The notes below the pieces were generated by a model. It made no database searches. It had not been told where the DNA came from and saw only the letters and a program-made list of their open reading frames with translations. From positions 1 through 34,539 of IMG/VR virus record IMGVR_UViG_3300043408_000084: a DNA stretch of 34,539 nucleotides. One strand, written 5' to 3'. Source of the DNA: a virus. Positions 9,001-16,923 of this stretch are shown here, in pieces (positions within the stretch are counted from its first letter, which is position 1; each line of letters begins with the position of its first letter). Made by a program: the position numbers and the translations under genes.

Positions 9001-9656
9001 TAGGATTGATACTCCGAGAACCTAGCGGAGAGCGCGACGTTAATAGTCCGCTTTAGAACCTGATTAACCGCAAAGGCCGGCGCCGCGCTGAAGCTCCAAA
9101 CACCAGTACCCACAGCGCGAGGGATGCCTACGGCGTCACGGATGCGAAGAGGGCGATTTACCAAAGAGTCAGCAGCCGAACGGACCTGATTCCAAAAAGT
9201 CATTGACTGGTCGTCGTCTACAGTGAAGCTCACATCAATGGGGGTCTGGTTTGTTGGGAAGCGAAATTGCAAGGGGTTATCAATGTACTGCCCATCTTGG
9301 AATTGTTGCTCCCCGCCGGTCACACTGAGTTCGTTAATCTGCTGGAGATCGGTCCAAGTAAGAACGGCGCGCAGCGTGCCGGCGCCCTGTCCTGCTGGAA
9401 ACGTGGTTGTGCTGCTAGTGTCGCAACCCTCAAGCGTAACGTCATTAGTCGCTACTGCGCTGACCCTAAAAACGCGGCCGACCAGACGACTCCAGCCGGA
9501 GCTAAGGATTTCCACAAAGTCGCCGACCGCGGTTCCGTGGCCGGCGGCGAGCGTAGCGACTGCGTTGGCAGCGTTGCTAATGCCAGTGATATTGGCAGTA
9601 GTGCGGAAGGTCGCGGCGATGGAAGGGACGCTTCCGTTAACGATGATGCGAGGCAT
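9000..9656 (-). CDS. Major tail tube protein
   Basis: 218 residues starting MPRIIVNGSVPSIAATFR. I chose ATG at 9656 because AGGAGA precedes it with good spacing; an upstream in-frame start at 9707 lies inside the DUF3168 gene. The beta-rich composition, the SWSRLVGRVF-type Ig-like turns and the NPLQFRFPTNQTPIDVSF segment suit a tube protein, and so does its place between the tail completion gene and the chaperones. It would polymerise as stacked hexamers around the tape measure. Confidence 0.7.
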   Translation of the reverse strand: MPRIIVNGSVPSIAATFRTTANITGISNAANAVATLAAGHGTAVGDFVEILSSGWSRLVGRVFRVSAVATNDVTLEGCDTSSTTTFPAGQGAGTLRAVLTWTDLQQINELSVTGGEQQFQDGQYIDNPLQFRFPTNQTPIDVSFTVDDDQSMTFWNQVRSAADSLVNRPLRIRDAVGIPRAVGTGVWSFSAAPAFAVNQVLKRTINVALSARFSEYQS

Positions 9657-9676
9657 GTTTTCTCCTGGTGTTGCGG

Positions 9677-10084
9677 TTACTCGGTGTGCATAACACGGTA
9701 CGTCCAAACCTGTCCGAACTCGTCTAGCTGTGACTCGAACTGGTCGCTTCCTTCTGACTCGATCACGATATCAAGTACCGTGGTTCCGCCAAAGGTTCCT
9801 TTCTTGCCGTTAAGAGCTACGCGCACGGCTTCGCTTAGAGTCTTTAGTTGGGTGTAAGTGCGCGCGACGATGAGCACGTCAATAAGCCCATCTACTCGAC
9901 GAGTAGCTACCTGATCTAGAACTGGTTCACGCTCTGCACTTTGCTTTGTGTAGACAATGAGCGGCGCAGCAGCTTCTTGCGGAGCGGCGCCCCCGTAGAT
10001 GCGCGCAGCCGCACCACTTCCGACAATCGCAGTAACGGCGCCGTCGGCATCGAGTAAGGCTTTGATTGCACGTTCTGCGCGCAT
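9677..10084 (-). CDS. Tail completion protein, DUF3168
   Basis: 135 residues. The N-terminus (ALLDADGAVTAIVGSG followed by RIYGGAAPQEAAAPLIVY) matches the DUF3168 pattern of lambda gpU-like tail terminators, which cap the tube and join it to the head. The start shares the TAATG overlap with the gene upstream. Position between the gp10-like protein and the tube gene fits. Confidence 0.8.
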   Translation of the reverse strand: MRAERAIKALLDADGAVTAIVGSGAAARIYGGAAPQEAAAPLIVYTKQSAEREPVLDQVATRRVDGLIDVLIVARTYTQLKTLSEAVRVALNGKKGTFGGTTVLDIVIESEGSDQFESQLDEFGQVWTYRVMHTE

Positions 10085-10578
10085 TAGCGTTCTCGGCCCG
10101 TAGTTAGAAACAAGTCAACGCGGTTGTTAACGTATTGGGCAAACGCATTACTTGCGGCGGCCTCAGATTGATTGGCCGAGCGTTCCATAAAACGGCGGCC
10201 TTGGAATCCTGGGTGCTGCACCTTTTTGACCAACACGCGGCCGCCCAAGTTGAGCGCCTTGGCTGCCCGAGTGACGCTGATTTGGTGTGGCTTTGCGCCG
10301 CCCTCGACAATGCGGGCGTAGTACGCGAGCTTGCCGCCTGCTTTGACTGTGCCATCTATCCGGCCGTTTCTAAACGCTCGGGTACTCACCCGTATAGATC
10401 GACGCAGATTTCCAGTGCGGCCAAGGGGAACAAGATTGCGCGCAACGCCGCGAATGACCGCGACCGCCGCCCGCATGCCGCCGCGCATAATGTTGCGGCT
10501 TAGCCTTTCGGGGAGCGCGGAAAGCCGTTGCTTCAGAACATCAAAGCCCTGAAGCTTAATGTTTAGCTGTACGGCCAT
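10084..10578 (-). CDS. HK97 gp10-like neck/tail component
   Basis: 164 residues, very basic. Landmarks are IKLQGFDVLKQRLSALPERL at the N-terminus and an RNLVPLGRTGNLRRSIRVS segment, both typical of the HK97 gp10 family. The C-terminal segment HPGFQGRRFMERS is also characteristic. The protein takes part in head-tail joining. The Shine-Dalgarno is weak (GGCAACCA), consistent with coupling to the gene just before it. Confidence 0.85.
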   Translation of the reverse strand: MAVQLNIKLQGFDVLKQRLSALPERLSRNIMRGGMRAAVAVIRGVARNLVPLGRTGNLRRSIRVSTRAFRNGRIDGTVKAGGKLAYYARIVEGGAKPHQISVTRAAKALNLGGRVLVKKVQHPGFQGRRFMERSANQSEAAASNAFAQYVNNRVDLFLTTGRER

Positions 10579-10587
10579 TGGTTGCCA

Positions 10588-10926
10588 TTATGTTGTGCGC
10601 CACTCAGCACACATAATCTGTAGCTCGTCGTCTGCCTGCTGCAAGTTCATGACAGCAGTAATTTGCAACATTCGGCCGCCGAAATTTATCCGCATCTTTG
10701 GGGTGATGCCAGCTACAAGGCTGCTGTAGCGGATGCGAATGCGCGTAGTCAACTCGCTCTGCTGCTCTTGATTGACGAAAAATTCGCGGCCTGACAGCGG
10801 CTCTACCGCTGCCCATACGGTTGCCACAGGCGACCACGTTTTGACCATTGTCCCGTAGTCTGCGTCACGCACTTCTACCGGCTGCTCAATGGTGATGCGC
10901 TGGTCTAGCTTGCCGGCCCTAATCAT
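10588..10926 (-). CDS. Head closure / head-tail adaptor protein
   Basis: 112 residues starting MIRAGKLDQRITIEQPVEVR, the common opening of SPP1 gp16-type closure proteins (TIGR01563). GREFFVNQEQ and IRYSSLVAGITPKMRI are further family landmarks. ATG at 10926 is preferred over the TTG at 10938: GGAG lies seven bases before it and it overlaps the upstream stop as TGATG. It would seal the portal after packaging. Confidence 0.85.
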   Translation of the reverse strand: MIRAGKLDQRITIEQPVEVRDADYGTMVKTWSPVATVWAAVEPLSGREFFVNQEQQSELTTRIRIRYSSLVAGITPKMRINFGGRMLQITAVMNLQQADDELQIMCAEWRTT

Positions 10927-11501
10927 CAAGCGCTCCAAACGCGATACGGGTCGAGCAATTGGTCAACGAAACTAAGGCGCTCGGCTATCGTGCCGATCAC
11001 CGTTGCTTCGCGGCTTGCGTACATGTCGCCGATGGCAAGCAACATCCATTGCTTAATGGCCTGCGGCACGGCAGCCGCTGTGCCATAGCCCGCTACGTAG
11101 TCGATTTGCACGGCATTCGCCTGGTCTCTTGTGGCTGGCCAGGAAGTGCCGTAGACCGGCAGCAACCATGCCGGCTGCGATACAGTATCGACTCCGTATT
11201 GCATGGTCGATAGCGTCACAGTATTTCCTGACGCATCTACATATTGCACAGCGGAGATGCTTTGCACCGGCGGCCGTAGAAGCTCAACGCCATCACTACC
11301 TGACGGGAACGCATCAAGCGTTAGGCGCAGCGTCTGCGTGATTAGTGCGCGGCTGGTCTGGTGTTCGGCCGACTGTCGAGCGGCGACGATAAGAGCGGAG
11401 ATCAAAACATCGTCGTCACTGCCATCAACGCGCAGGTGCAGCTTGGCATCGCTCAGGCTGACCGGCTCCGATGCCGGCTCTTGAATTACCCGTACTCGCA
11501 T
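10926..11501 (-). CDS. Head-tail connector, phiE125 gp8 / gp6-like
   Basis: 191 residues. The opening EPVSLSDAKLHLRVDGSDDD and the AARQSAEHQTSRALITQTLR helix are the standard pattern of the phiE125 gp8 family of head-tail connectors. The middle YVDASGNTVTLS strand and the YVAGYGTAAAVPQAIKQWML motif near the C-terminus also fit. It forms the ring below the portal. A strong GGGGG Shine-Dalgarno precedes the ATG. Confidence 0.85.
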   Translation of the reverse strand: MRVRVIQEPASEPVSLSDAKLHLRVDGSDDDVLISALIVAARQSAEHQTSRALITQTLRLTLDAFPSGSDGVELLRPPVQSISAVQYVDASGNTVTLSTMQYGVDTVSQPAWLLPVYGTSWPATRDQANAVQIDYVAGYGTAAAVPQAIKQWMLLAIGDMYASREATVIGTIAERLSFVDQLLDPYRVWSA

Positions 11502-11509
11502 GCCGCCCC

Positions 11510-12490
11510 CTACCGCCGGCCCAAATTAGGCCGGCCGCCAATCTGATTGCCTAAGCGCGCCGCAGTTGGGCGCACCACGTCCGGGCGGCCCGCCACTAGC
11601 GGAAGCTGCGAAAACACCGCTACCGCAATGCCGCCCGCAGTCTCTACAGTTGCCACGCCGCCGACTCTTATCGCATCGCCGCCAACACTGGCCGATGCGC
11701 CGCCGGCCCGCTCAATCTCTGACCGGCCTCCAGCCGCGACGGATACCGCGCCCGAGCTAATAACGATGCCGCCAATACCTGGTATCTCGGCATATCCCCC
11801 TAGGGATACCGTGGCTGGGCCAGGGACAACCTGCGCACTGCCCGCCAGCTCTGGCTCTGCGGCGCCGCCAACGCTGATGCTGACGACGATCAAACTGGTG
11901 ATGCCGCCAGCACGCTCCCGCTCGACTGCCCCGCCAGCAGCTAGCAAGACTTGCCCGGGTGCGGCTGCAAGTCCACCAGCGACTTCTACGGCCGCTGCGC
12001 CACCAACCGTAAGCGAAACCTGCCCGAGTGCCGCCGCAACGCCGCCGGCGATTTCTGCGGTTGCTGCACCACCAACGGTCAGCGAGACTTGTCCGAGTGC
12101 GGCTGCGACGCCACCAGCGGCTTCACGCGCTGCCGTTCCGCCTGCCGTCAGTGTTACCGCGCCCGGGGCCGCTTGCGCGCCGCCTGCGGCCTCTACGGTT
12201 GCCGCGCCGCCGACTACAAGTGTAACGCCGGCAACCGATGCAACAAGCCCGCCTGCGCGCTCGACTTCACCCGCGCCGCCGGCCGATAGCGAGACCTGCC
12301 CGGGGGCCGCTGCGACGCCGCCGGATGCCTCGGCAGTTGCCGAGCCGCCGATGTTCAGCGTCTGGCTAGTGGTCTCGTTGATTACAACGGCGCCGCCGGC
12401 CAGCTCGCGTTCTGTTGAGCCGCCCGCGTTGATCGTCTGAGCAGATGCGCCGGTCAGCGCAATGAGCGGCACCCGGACGCGCAATGCCAT
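11510..12490 (-). CDS. Repetitive glycine/alanine-rich structural protein, 12 x 23-residue repeats
   Basis: 326 residues of unknown function. After 20 residues the chain is 12 imperfect units of about 23 residues with the pattern xxGGxAxxExAGGxxxxxGxVxL, then a basic proline/arginine tail. Two glycine pairs alternating with short hydrophobic beta segments would suit a beta-solenoid or stacked beta hairpins, so a decoration fibre or scaffold-like neck fibre is plausible. It sits among virion genes between the connector and a lectin-like protein and has a GGGGAC ribosome site. I do not recognise a family. Confidence 0.7.
   Translation of the reverse strand: MALRVRVPLIALTGASAQTINAGGSTERELAGGAVVINETTSQTLNIGGSATAEASGGVAAAPGQVSLSAGGAGEVERAGGLVASVAGVTLVVGGAATVEAAGGAQAAPGAVTLTAGGTAAREAAGGVAAALGQVSLTVGGAATAEIAGGVAAALGQVSLTVGGAAAVEVAGGLAAAPGQVLLAAGGAVERERAGGITSLIVVSISVGGAAEPELAGSAQVVPGPATVSLGGYAEIPGIGGIVISSGAVSVAAGGRSEIERAGGASASVGGDAIRVGGVATVETAGGIAVAVFSQLPLVAGRPDVVRPTAARLGNQIGGRPNLGRR
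11600..12430 (-). repeat. Twelve tandem in-frame repeats of about 69 bp
   Basis: Period is 69 bp, with one unit of 75 bp and one of 66. The best-preserved neighbours lie around 11960-12130, where consecutive units share GCCGGC-rich turns and the peptide AAALGQVSLTVGG. Divergence between units is high at the ends and low in the centre, as expected from repeated unequal exchange in the middle of the array. Confidence 0.8.
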
Positions 12491-12491
12491 G

Positions 12492-13316
12492 TCAGTCCCC
12501 GATCAGCGGCGGGCGGTTCTTGAACGGGTGTGCGGCGGGCAGATTGGCGGTCAGGCCCCACTTATGGGCGAGGTAGCCCTCAACGGCCCGGACTTGCGGG
12601 AATGAAAGGGCGAGCGTCATGATGATTTCGCCTATCCACGAGTTCCACGAACTAACATTTGAAGGGCTTACATCTGACCCAATCCTTATTCCCGTGGTGC
12701 TGAGTGCGCCCGATTGACCTGTCAGCGTTGACCGAGTTCCACCATTTGCAGAGATGGAGTTTTCGTTTGCCGCAAGACCTGCCGTTCCGAAAGCACCTGT
12801 CAGCAATAGGGGTCCGGTGCCAAGGCCAGTTATCTGCGGAAGGGTGATGTCAGCCCCACCTGCAATTTGCATCGCAGTGCCAGCATTAGGGCCAGTACCA
12901 AAATATCCTTGTGGGTATGTTGACCCTCCGCCAGAACCATCCCCGCTACCCTTGGTTACCCAAATGCGCGGGTACTGCGAACCTCCGGTAAGACCAGCGC
13001 CAGAGACGACTGCGAAGGAGCAGAACTGACGGTTAGGCGCAATGTTGAAATCGGGCGTGTCCAGTTTCGTAGCAGACGAAGCCGTGAAATTGATAACGTT
13101 CAGGTTATTGACCCTTGTGATGCCCGGATTGCGTACCGTCGTCGTGGCATGACGGGCGTTACCGCTTTTGTCCCGCAACTCCGTGACACTGCTCCCGCTC
13201 ATGGACAGCGTCGACAGGTCGGCGGCGTCCAGCCACAACGACGGCCGCACCTGCGCAGGCGACCAAAGCCGTCCCTGCAACCGCGCCTCATCCAACGCAC
13301 CCACGCCGCGCGGCAT
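12492..13316 (-). CDS. Lectin-like (LamG/concanavalin fold) virion protein
   Basis: 274 residues. The pattern LWLDAADLSTLSM, then LRDKSGNARHATTT, and a C-terminal VEGYLAHKWGLTANLPAAHP followed by FKNRPP is a widely seen arrangement in phage and secreted proteins with a jelly-roll sugar-binding domain. The position among head genes suggests a capsid-decorating or neck-fibre protein that binds a surface or matrix glycan (inference). It starts by TAATG coupling to the gene upstream, with GAGGA. Confidence 0.6.
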   Translation of the reverse strand: MPRGVGALDEARLQGRLWSPAQVRPSLWLDAADLSTLSMSGSSVTELRDKSGNARHATTTVRNPGITRVNNLNVINFTASSATKLDTPDFNIAPNRQFCSFAVVSGAGLTGGSQYPRIWVTKGSGDGSGGGSTYPQGYFGTGPNAGTAMQIAGGADITLPQITGLGTGPLLLTGAFGTAGLAANENSISANGGTRSTLTGQSGALSTTGIRIGSDVSPSNVSSWNSWIGEIIMTLALSFPQVRAVEGYLAHKWGLTANLPAAHPFKNRPPLIGD

Positions 13317-13729
13317 TACGCAATATCCTCATTCCACGGGCAAACATAAAGCTCGTTGCCAGACGCGGCCAACGTCACGCCAGCATTGTTCACGACCGAG
13401 AGGCGCATCGAAAACGGATACAGGCGGACCATATTGATAACGGCCACCTTTGCACCCGCGCCGCTAGTCAAGGGCACGACATACAGGTCACCGCCGATCC
13501 GGTCGGCGGTATCCGTGCCGTCGCTCAGGGTCACGCGAAGGGTAATACTCCCTCCCGTTGCGGGCGTGATGCTCCCAAGCTTGATTGTGACGACGCTGTA
13601 TAGGTCTAGAGCCGTGCTGTTGTCGTAGGTGACGACTGTCGATTCGCTGCCGTTGGCAAGAGAGTTGAGCGTCGTGCCTGCGATGTTGCTCGAGCGCGCG
13701 GACGGTGCGGCCCATTTGGCGATTGCCAT
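13316..13729 (-). CDS. Small beta-rich structural protein
   Basis: 137 residues, predicted beta sandwich: alternating hydrophobic strands such as VVTIKLGSI and ITLRVTLSDG, ending NELYVCPWNEDIA. GGGAG is placed well before the ATG. No enzyme motif. Neighbours are all virion genes, so it may be a capsid decoration protein or the base on which the lectin-like protein is mounted. I do not recognise the family. Confidence 0.55.
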   Translation of the reverse strand: MAIAKWAAPSARSSNIAGTTLNSLANGSESTVVTYDNSTALDLYSVVTIKLGSITPATGGSITLRVTLSDGTDTADRIGGDLYVVPLTSGAGAKVAVINMVRLYPFSMRLSVVNNAGVTLAASGNELYVCPWNEDIA

Positions 13730-13731
13730 AG

Positions 13732-14193
13732 CTACTCCCGGGCGCCGCGCGCCAGGCCGACGCTTCTCGCATCGACTAAGACGTTGTTGGCCTCAGCCCA
13801 CGTGGGATGACGACGGCCCAAAGCAAGCAGGCCGTCTACTTGCAACTGAGACAAAACTCCAGCGTCAACTAGGGACGCCAGATTGTTTTCGACTAAAGAG
13901 CGATAAGAGGAATTACTCAGGTCGATATGTGTCAACAAATCAAGCGCGTCGTATACGGTCTCTGCGATTTTCCGGGTCTCTTCGGTGAGCGCGCTGTCAC
14001 TGCGAGCGAGTTTTAGCTTTGTCCAAACGTTGCCCGACGAAAGCAGATAAGCGCGTATGCGACCGCACGAAACGGCCAGCCAGACGTGAGGAAGACTCGG
14101 GTCTGGCAAGTTCAGCGCCTCGGCCGCCTGCCAGTCAGGCAGGCTCGCAACGTCAGGCTCGGCCAGGCGCTGAGCGAGAAGAAGCATCGACAC
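13732..14193 (-). CDS. Protein of unknown function in the structural block
   Basis: 153 residues, mostly helical, with no motif I recognise. GTG at 14193 is chosen because GAGGA precedes it; the ATG two codons later has no ribosome site. The C-terminal part (SLVDAGVLSQLQVDGLLALG) resembles the helical end of small phage proteins found beside beta-rich decoration proteins. It is co-directional and closely spaced with its neighbours, so it is likely a virion or assembly protein. Confidence 0.6.
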   Translation of the reverse strand: MSMLLLAQRLAEPDVASLPDWQAAEALNLPDPSLPHVWLAVSCGRIRAYLLSSGNVWTKLKLARSDSALTEETRKIAETVYDALDLLTHIDLSNSSYRSLVENNLASLVDAGVLSQLQVDGLLALGRRHPTWAEANNVLVDARSVGLARGARE

Positions 14194-14194
14194 G

Positions 14195-14848
14195 TCAAAT
14201 CCTCAAAATGCGGTTGGCGCCGTTGCTCCAAGTCACCGCGATGTTTCCACCGTTCGGCGTGATTGGCAGGTTCGAGCCTGAGTAGGCCACTTCATAGACC
14301 GCTTCGGCCGAGACGGACGACCCGAGCGCGGAGACCGACAGCGAGCGCGCGCCGGCCGTGGCCGCCGAAGAAAGCGTCATCGTCGCTGGGCCGGTGCCGC
14401 TAATCCTGGTTGCTACCGCGCTGTTCGCAATAGCCAACTGAATCGCGTCAACCGTGACGGCAACTGCACCGCTTGATGCCCCCGCCGCAACGGTGAAGCG
14501 AAACCGACCGTCAATGATTGCCACAAGGCGTTGCGCGCTTGCGGCAACGTCCGCGCCGCCGGTTACGGCACTTGATTGGAAAAGCAGGATGGCATCGATG
14601 GCCGCACCGGACGGCACCGATGTATATGTCACGTCGTCAAAGTCGAGCACGCCATCCGCAAAGCTAGGCGTTGTCAACGCGCCACTAGTCTGCACCAGCG
14701 TACCGCCAGCGCCGGTGACATCCGAAACGAATGTGTGCGCCGCGCTGTAAATGTAGCCTCGCAGCAGAGCCGACTTGATCGCTGCGGTGTCAATGTCAAT
14801 GAGGCCAGTGCCAAGACCTTGGCGTCCGTTTGCGAAAAACTGATCCAT
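14195..14848 (-). CDS. Beta-rich structural protein next to the capsid gene
   Basis: 217 residues rich in Ala, Ser, Thr and Val with regularly spaced beta strands, for example LVAIIDGRFRFTVAAG and TMTLSSAATAGARSLSVSAL, ending NIAVTWSNGANRILRI. This is what capsid decoration or stabilising proteins look like, and it lies directly downstream of the major capsid gene. Family not recognised. AAGG before the ATG acts as ribosome site. Confidence 0.55.
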   Translation of the reverse strand: MDQFFANGRQGLGTGLIDIDTAAIKSALLRGYIYSAAHTFVSDVTGAGGTLVQTSGALTTPSFADGVLDFDDVTYTSVPSGAAIDAILLFQSSAVTGGADVAASAQRLVAIIDGRFRFTVAAGASSGAVAVTVDAIQLAIANSAVATRISGTGPATMTLSSAATAGARSLSVSALGSSVSAEAVYEVAYSGSNLPITPNGGNIAVTWSNGANRILRI

Positions 14849-14878
14849 TTTTTGCCCTTTTCGTGCCGAGAAAAGTGA

Positions 14879-14902
14879 GGGCGGCGTTTTTAGGCGCCGC
14901 CC
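14879..14902 (-). terminator. Hairpin downstream of the capsid gene
   Basis: GGGCGGCG (14879-14886) pairs perfectly with CGCCGCCC (14895-14902) around an 8-base loop, 12 bases after the capsid stop. The minus-strand sequence beyond it contains only a broken T run, so it is more likely a weak or partial terminator, or an mRNA 3' protecting stem for the abundant capsid message, than a full stop. Confidence 0.4.
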
Positions 14903-14913
14903 CCTGTCCCCGA

Positions 14914-16188
14914 TTAGGTCGTGCTGATACGCAGCAGCTTGATAGCCTGGCTGTTGCGAATGCGACCACCGACACGCCTGCGGATGTAGAACTGCACGAA
15001 ACCCGGGACGGTGATGTCGTCCCGCGTCATGCGCATACCTACTCGGTCAGCGATCAAATAGCCCTCCCTGAAATCTCCAAACGCAACCGGGAATGCGTTG
15101 GCGCCGACGGCGGGCATGTCTTCGGCTTCGACAATCGGGTAGCCCATGAAGGTCTCTGGCTGACTCATCGAAAGCGAAGGCTGCCACAAATACTGGTTAG
15201 TGGTGTCCTTGTACTTGCGAACAGACGACAGCACCAGCTTATTCAGTACCCAAGTGGCATTGGCTCGATATCGAGCGCGAAGCGCGTACACAAGATCGAA
15301 GAACACGTCGGCAGACGTCGGCAGCGCGGCAGCTTGACCAGATGCAATGTATTGCAACGTGCCAAATGCGCGCGAGGCATCTACGGTTGTGACAGGCGTC
15401 GGGCCAGCCAAGAAGCCGGTCGGGCGGTTGGTACCGTTGCCGGAGACGAAGGCCAAGCCCTCGCCTTGGGCAATCGCCTCGGCAGCCGAGTTAATGAGCC
15501 AGGACTCAACATCGAAAAACAGATCATCGAGCGACTCTTCGGAGGCGCGTGGACGGGCGGACGCCATGCCAAACGTCGGCGCCACTTCAGCCAAGTCTGG
15601 CGTATTGGTCTGGCTGCGAGTCCCTGCTTCGCCCACCCACTCGAACGCTGCGCCGTTGATGTCGAACAGCTCTTTGTAATCCGGGCTACCGACCGTGCGG
15701 ACGGTGGCGATTTGACGGATAGGGCTAATGTCAACCGAAAGCCGCTGAATCTGCCTTTCAATAATCTCGGGCAGCGCAAAGCCACCAGCGGAACCGGTAG
15801 ATGTCACCGTTTGAACTGCGCGAGTTTCAAAGCCGTCTTCGTCGCCACCGGCCTTCGTCTCGACCTTGCGCAACTCGCGCGCGCGCAGTTGCAGCGCGGT
15901 ACGTCGCTCGGGGTCGCTTGGGTTACGAACCCAGTTCATGAACGCGGCCTTGTACGCCTCAGCCTCGGGGGACTGGCGATCCTCGCTCTTAGTCGCCATA
16001 ACGCCGGGGCGCGAGAGCTTGGCTTGCACTTTGTCGAGCGCCTCATTAAGGGAGGCGAGTTTGGCTTCGAGATCGCCAATCGCTTTCCCATCTGCCTTGG
16101 CTTGGATGGCGGCGTCGTTGGTTTTCTTAAACTCTTCCCAGGCTTGACCTTGCTTTTCGATCAAGTCTTTAACTTCTTTGAGTTCCAT
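14914..16188 (-). CDS. Major capsid protein, HK97 fold, with N-terminal delta domain
   Basis: 424 residues. ATG at 16188 has GGAG eight bases upstream; an in-frame start at 16227 would lie in the hairpin region and add residues unlike the family. Residues 1 to about 110 are charged helices (MELKEVKDLIEKQGQAWEEF) matching the scaffolding delta domain. The capsid domain follows, with GGFALPEIIERQIQRLSVDI, a long SADVFFDLVYALRARYRANA helix, and MGYPIVEAEDMPA. The protease gene just upstream would remove the delta domain at maturation. Confidence 0.93.
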   Translation of the reverse strand: MELKEVKDLIEKQGQAWEEFKKTNDAAIQAKADGKAIGDLEAKLASLNEALDKVQAKLSRPGVMATKSEDRQSPEAEAYKAAFMNWVRNPSDPERRTALQLRARELRKVETKAGGDEDGFETRAVQTVTSTGSAGGFALPEIIERQIQRLSVDISPIRQIATVRTVGSPDYKELFDINGAAFEWVGEAGTRSQTNTPDLAEVAPTFGMASARPRASEESLDDLFFDVESWLINSAAEAIAQGEGLAFVSGNGTNRPTGFLAGPTPVTTVDASRAFGTLQYIASGQAAALPTSADVFFDLVYALRARYRANATWVLNKLVLSSVRKYKDTTNQYLWQPSLSMSQPETFMGYPIVEAEDMPAVGANAFPVAFGDFREGYLIADRVGMRMTRDDITVPGFVQFYIRRRVGGRIRNSQAIKLLRISTT

Positions 16189-16200
16189 TTTCAAGCTCCA

Positions 16201-16246
16201 AAAATAAAAGCCGCCCGTGGGCAGCATGGATTGCGTTATGGCGGCT
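16201..16246 (-). terminator. Possible intrinsic terminator between protease and capsid genes
   Basis: On the minus strand AGCCGCC (16246-16240) pairs with GGCGGCT (16215-16209) around a 24-base loop and is followed by TTTATTTTT. It is terminator-like, but the long loop is atypical. It may cut back upstream transcription or act as a processed 5' end for the capsid mRNA. Confidence 0.4.
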
Positions 16247-16247
16247 C

Positions 16248-16913
16248 TTAGGCGAGCGCCGATCCCCGTCGCTTCAGAGCAGCGACAAGCTCGGCCACCG
16301 GATCGCCCGGCCCGCCATCGGGGCTTACCGGATCGCCCGGCCTCATCCCTTTGATCTTTGCGACCAAAGCAACCGCCTCGGTCTTTGTGAAACCACGGTC
16401 GCGCAGCATCATCTCGACCTCACGCAGCGACTCCAGTGTCTCGATTGACTTGACCGCTGTTACACGCGCAGCAGAGTTAGCCGGGAACGTTACAAGCGAC
16501 GTTTCCCACAAATCAACTTCTGTCAGCGTTCGCACGTCGTTCTCGGTGTCGTACTTCCATTCCTTCGAGTAGAACCCAATCGACAATCCGTTGATCGCAC
16601 GCATTTTCAAAAGTGCGTGCGCCTCACGCCCGCGCGTTGTGTCCATTGCAAGTTGCCCAACAACAGCCAGACCTTTCTGGTCTTCGACCATTGATGTCCA
16701 AACGCCGATTGGTTCATCAGAACGGTGCTGCCACAGAAGCGCAGGCATCGTGCCGGCTGCCCTGTGCGCAGCGAGCGATGCCTTAAACGCACCGGCCGCT
16801 ACGATGTCGGAGTAAGAGTCGCGGACGCCGAATACGCTGCCATAGCCCTCGATCATTCCGTCATCGCTAAGGGCTTTGACTTGGAACCCGACATCGATGC
16901 TTTTCCGATCCAT
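16248..16913 (-). CDS. Prohead maturation protease, HK97 family (S78)
   Basis: 221 residues, usual length. GYGSVFGVRDSYSDIVAAGA is the family opening, ALLWQHRSDEPIG carries the catalytic histidine and INGLSIGFYS the catalytic serine. It cleaves the capsid delta domain during head maturation. The C-terminal 40 residues are proline/glycine-rich with two GDPV repeats, probably flexible. Order portal, protease, capsid is standard. Confidence 0.92.
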   Translation of the reverse strand: MDRKSIDVGFQVKALSDDGMIEGYGSVFGVRDSYSDIVAAGAFKASLAAHRAAGTMPALLWQHRSDEPIGVWTSMVEDQKGLAVVGQLAMDTTRGREAHALLKMRAINGLSIGFYSKEWKYDTENDVRTLTEVDLWETSLVTFPANSAARVTAVKSIETLESLREVEMMLRDRGFTKTEAVALVAKIKGMRPGDPVSPDGGPGDPVAELVAALKRRGSALA

Positions 16914-16923
16914 GCTCTTTCCT

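Noticed and set aside
11547-12440. Long plus-strand frame opposite the repeat protein
   Set aside because: Alanine/proline/serine-rich mirror of the GC-rich repeat; no ribosome site and wrong direction for the late operon.
14830-16251. 473-codon plus-strand frame opposite the capsid gene
   Set aside because: Antisense shadow of a clear HK97 capsid gene, arginine-rich, no family pattern.
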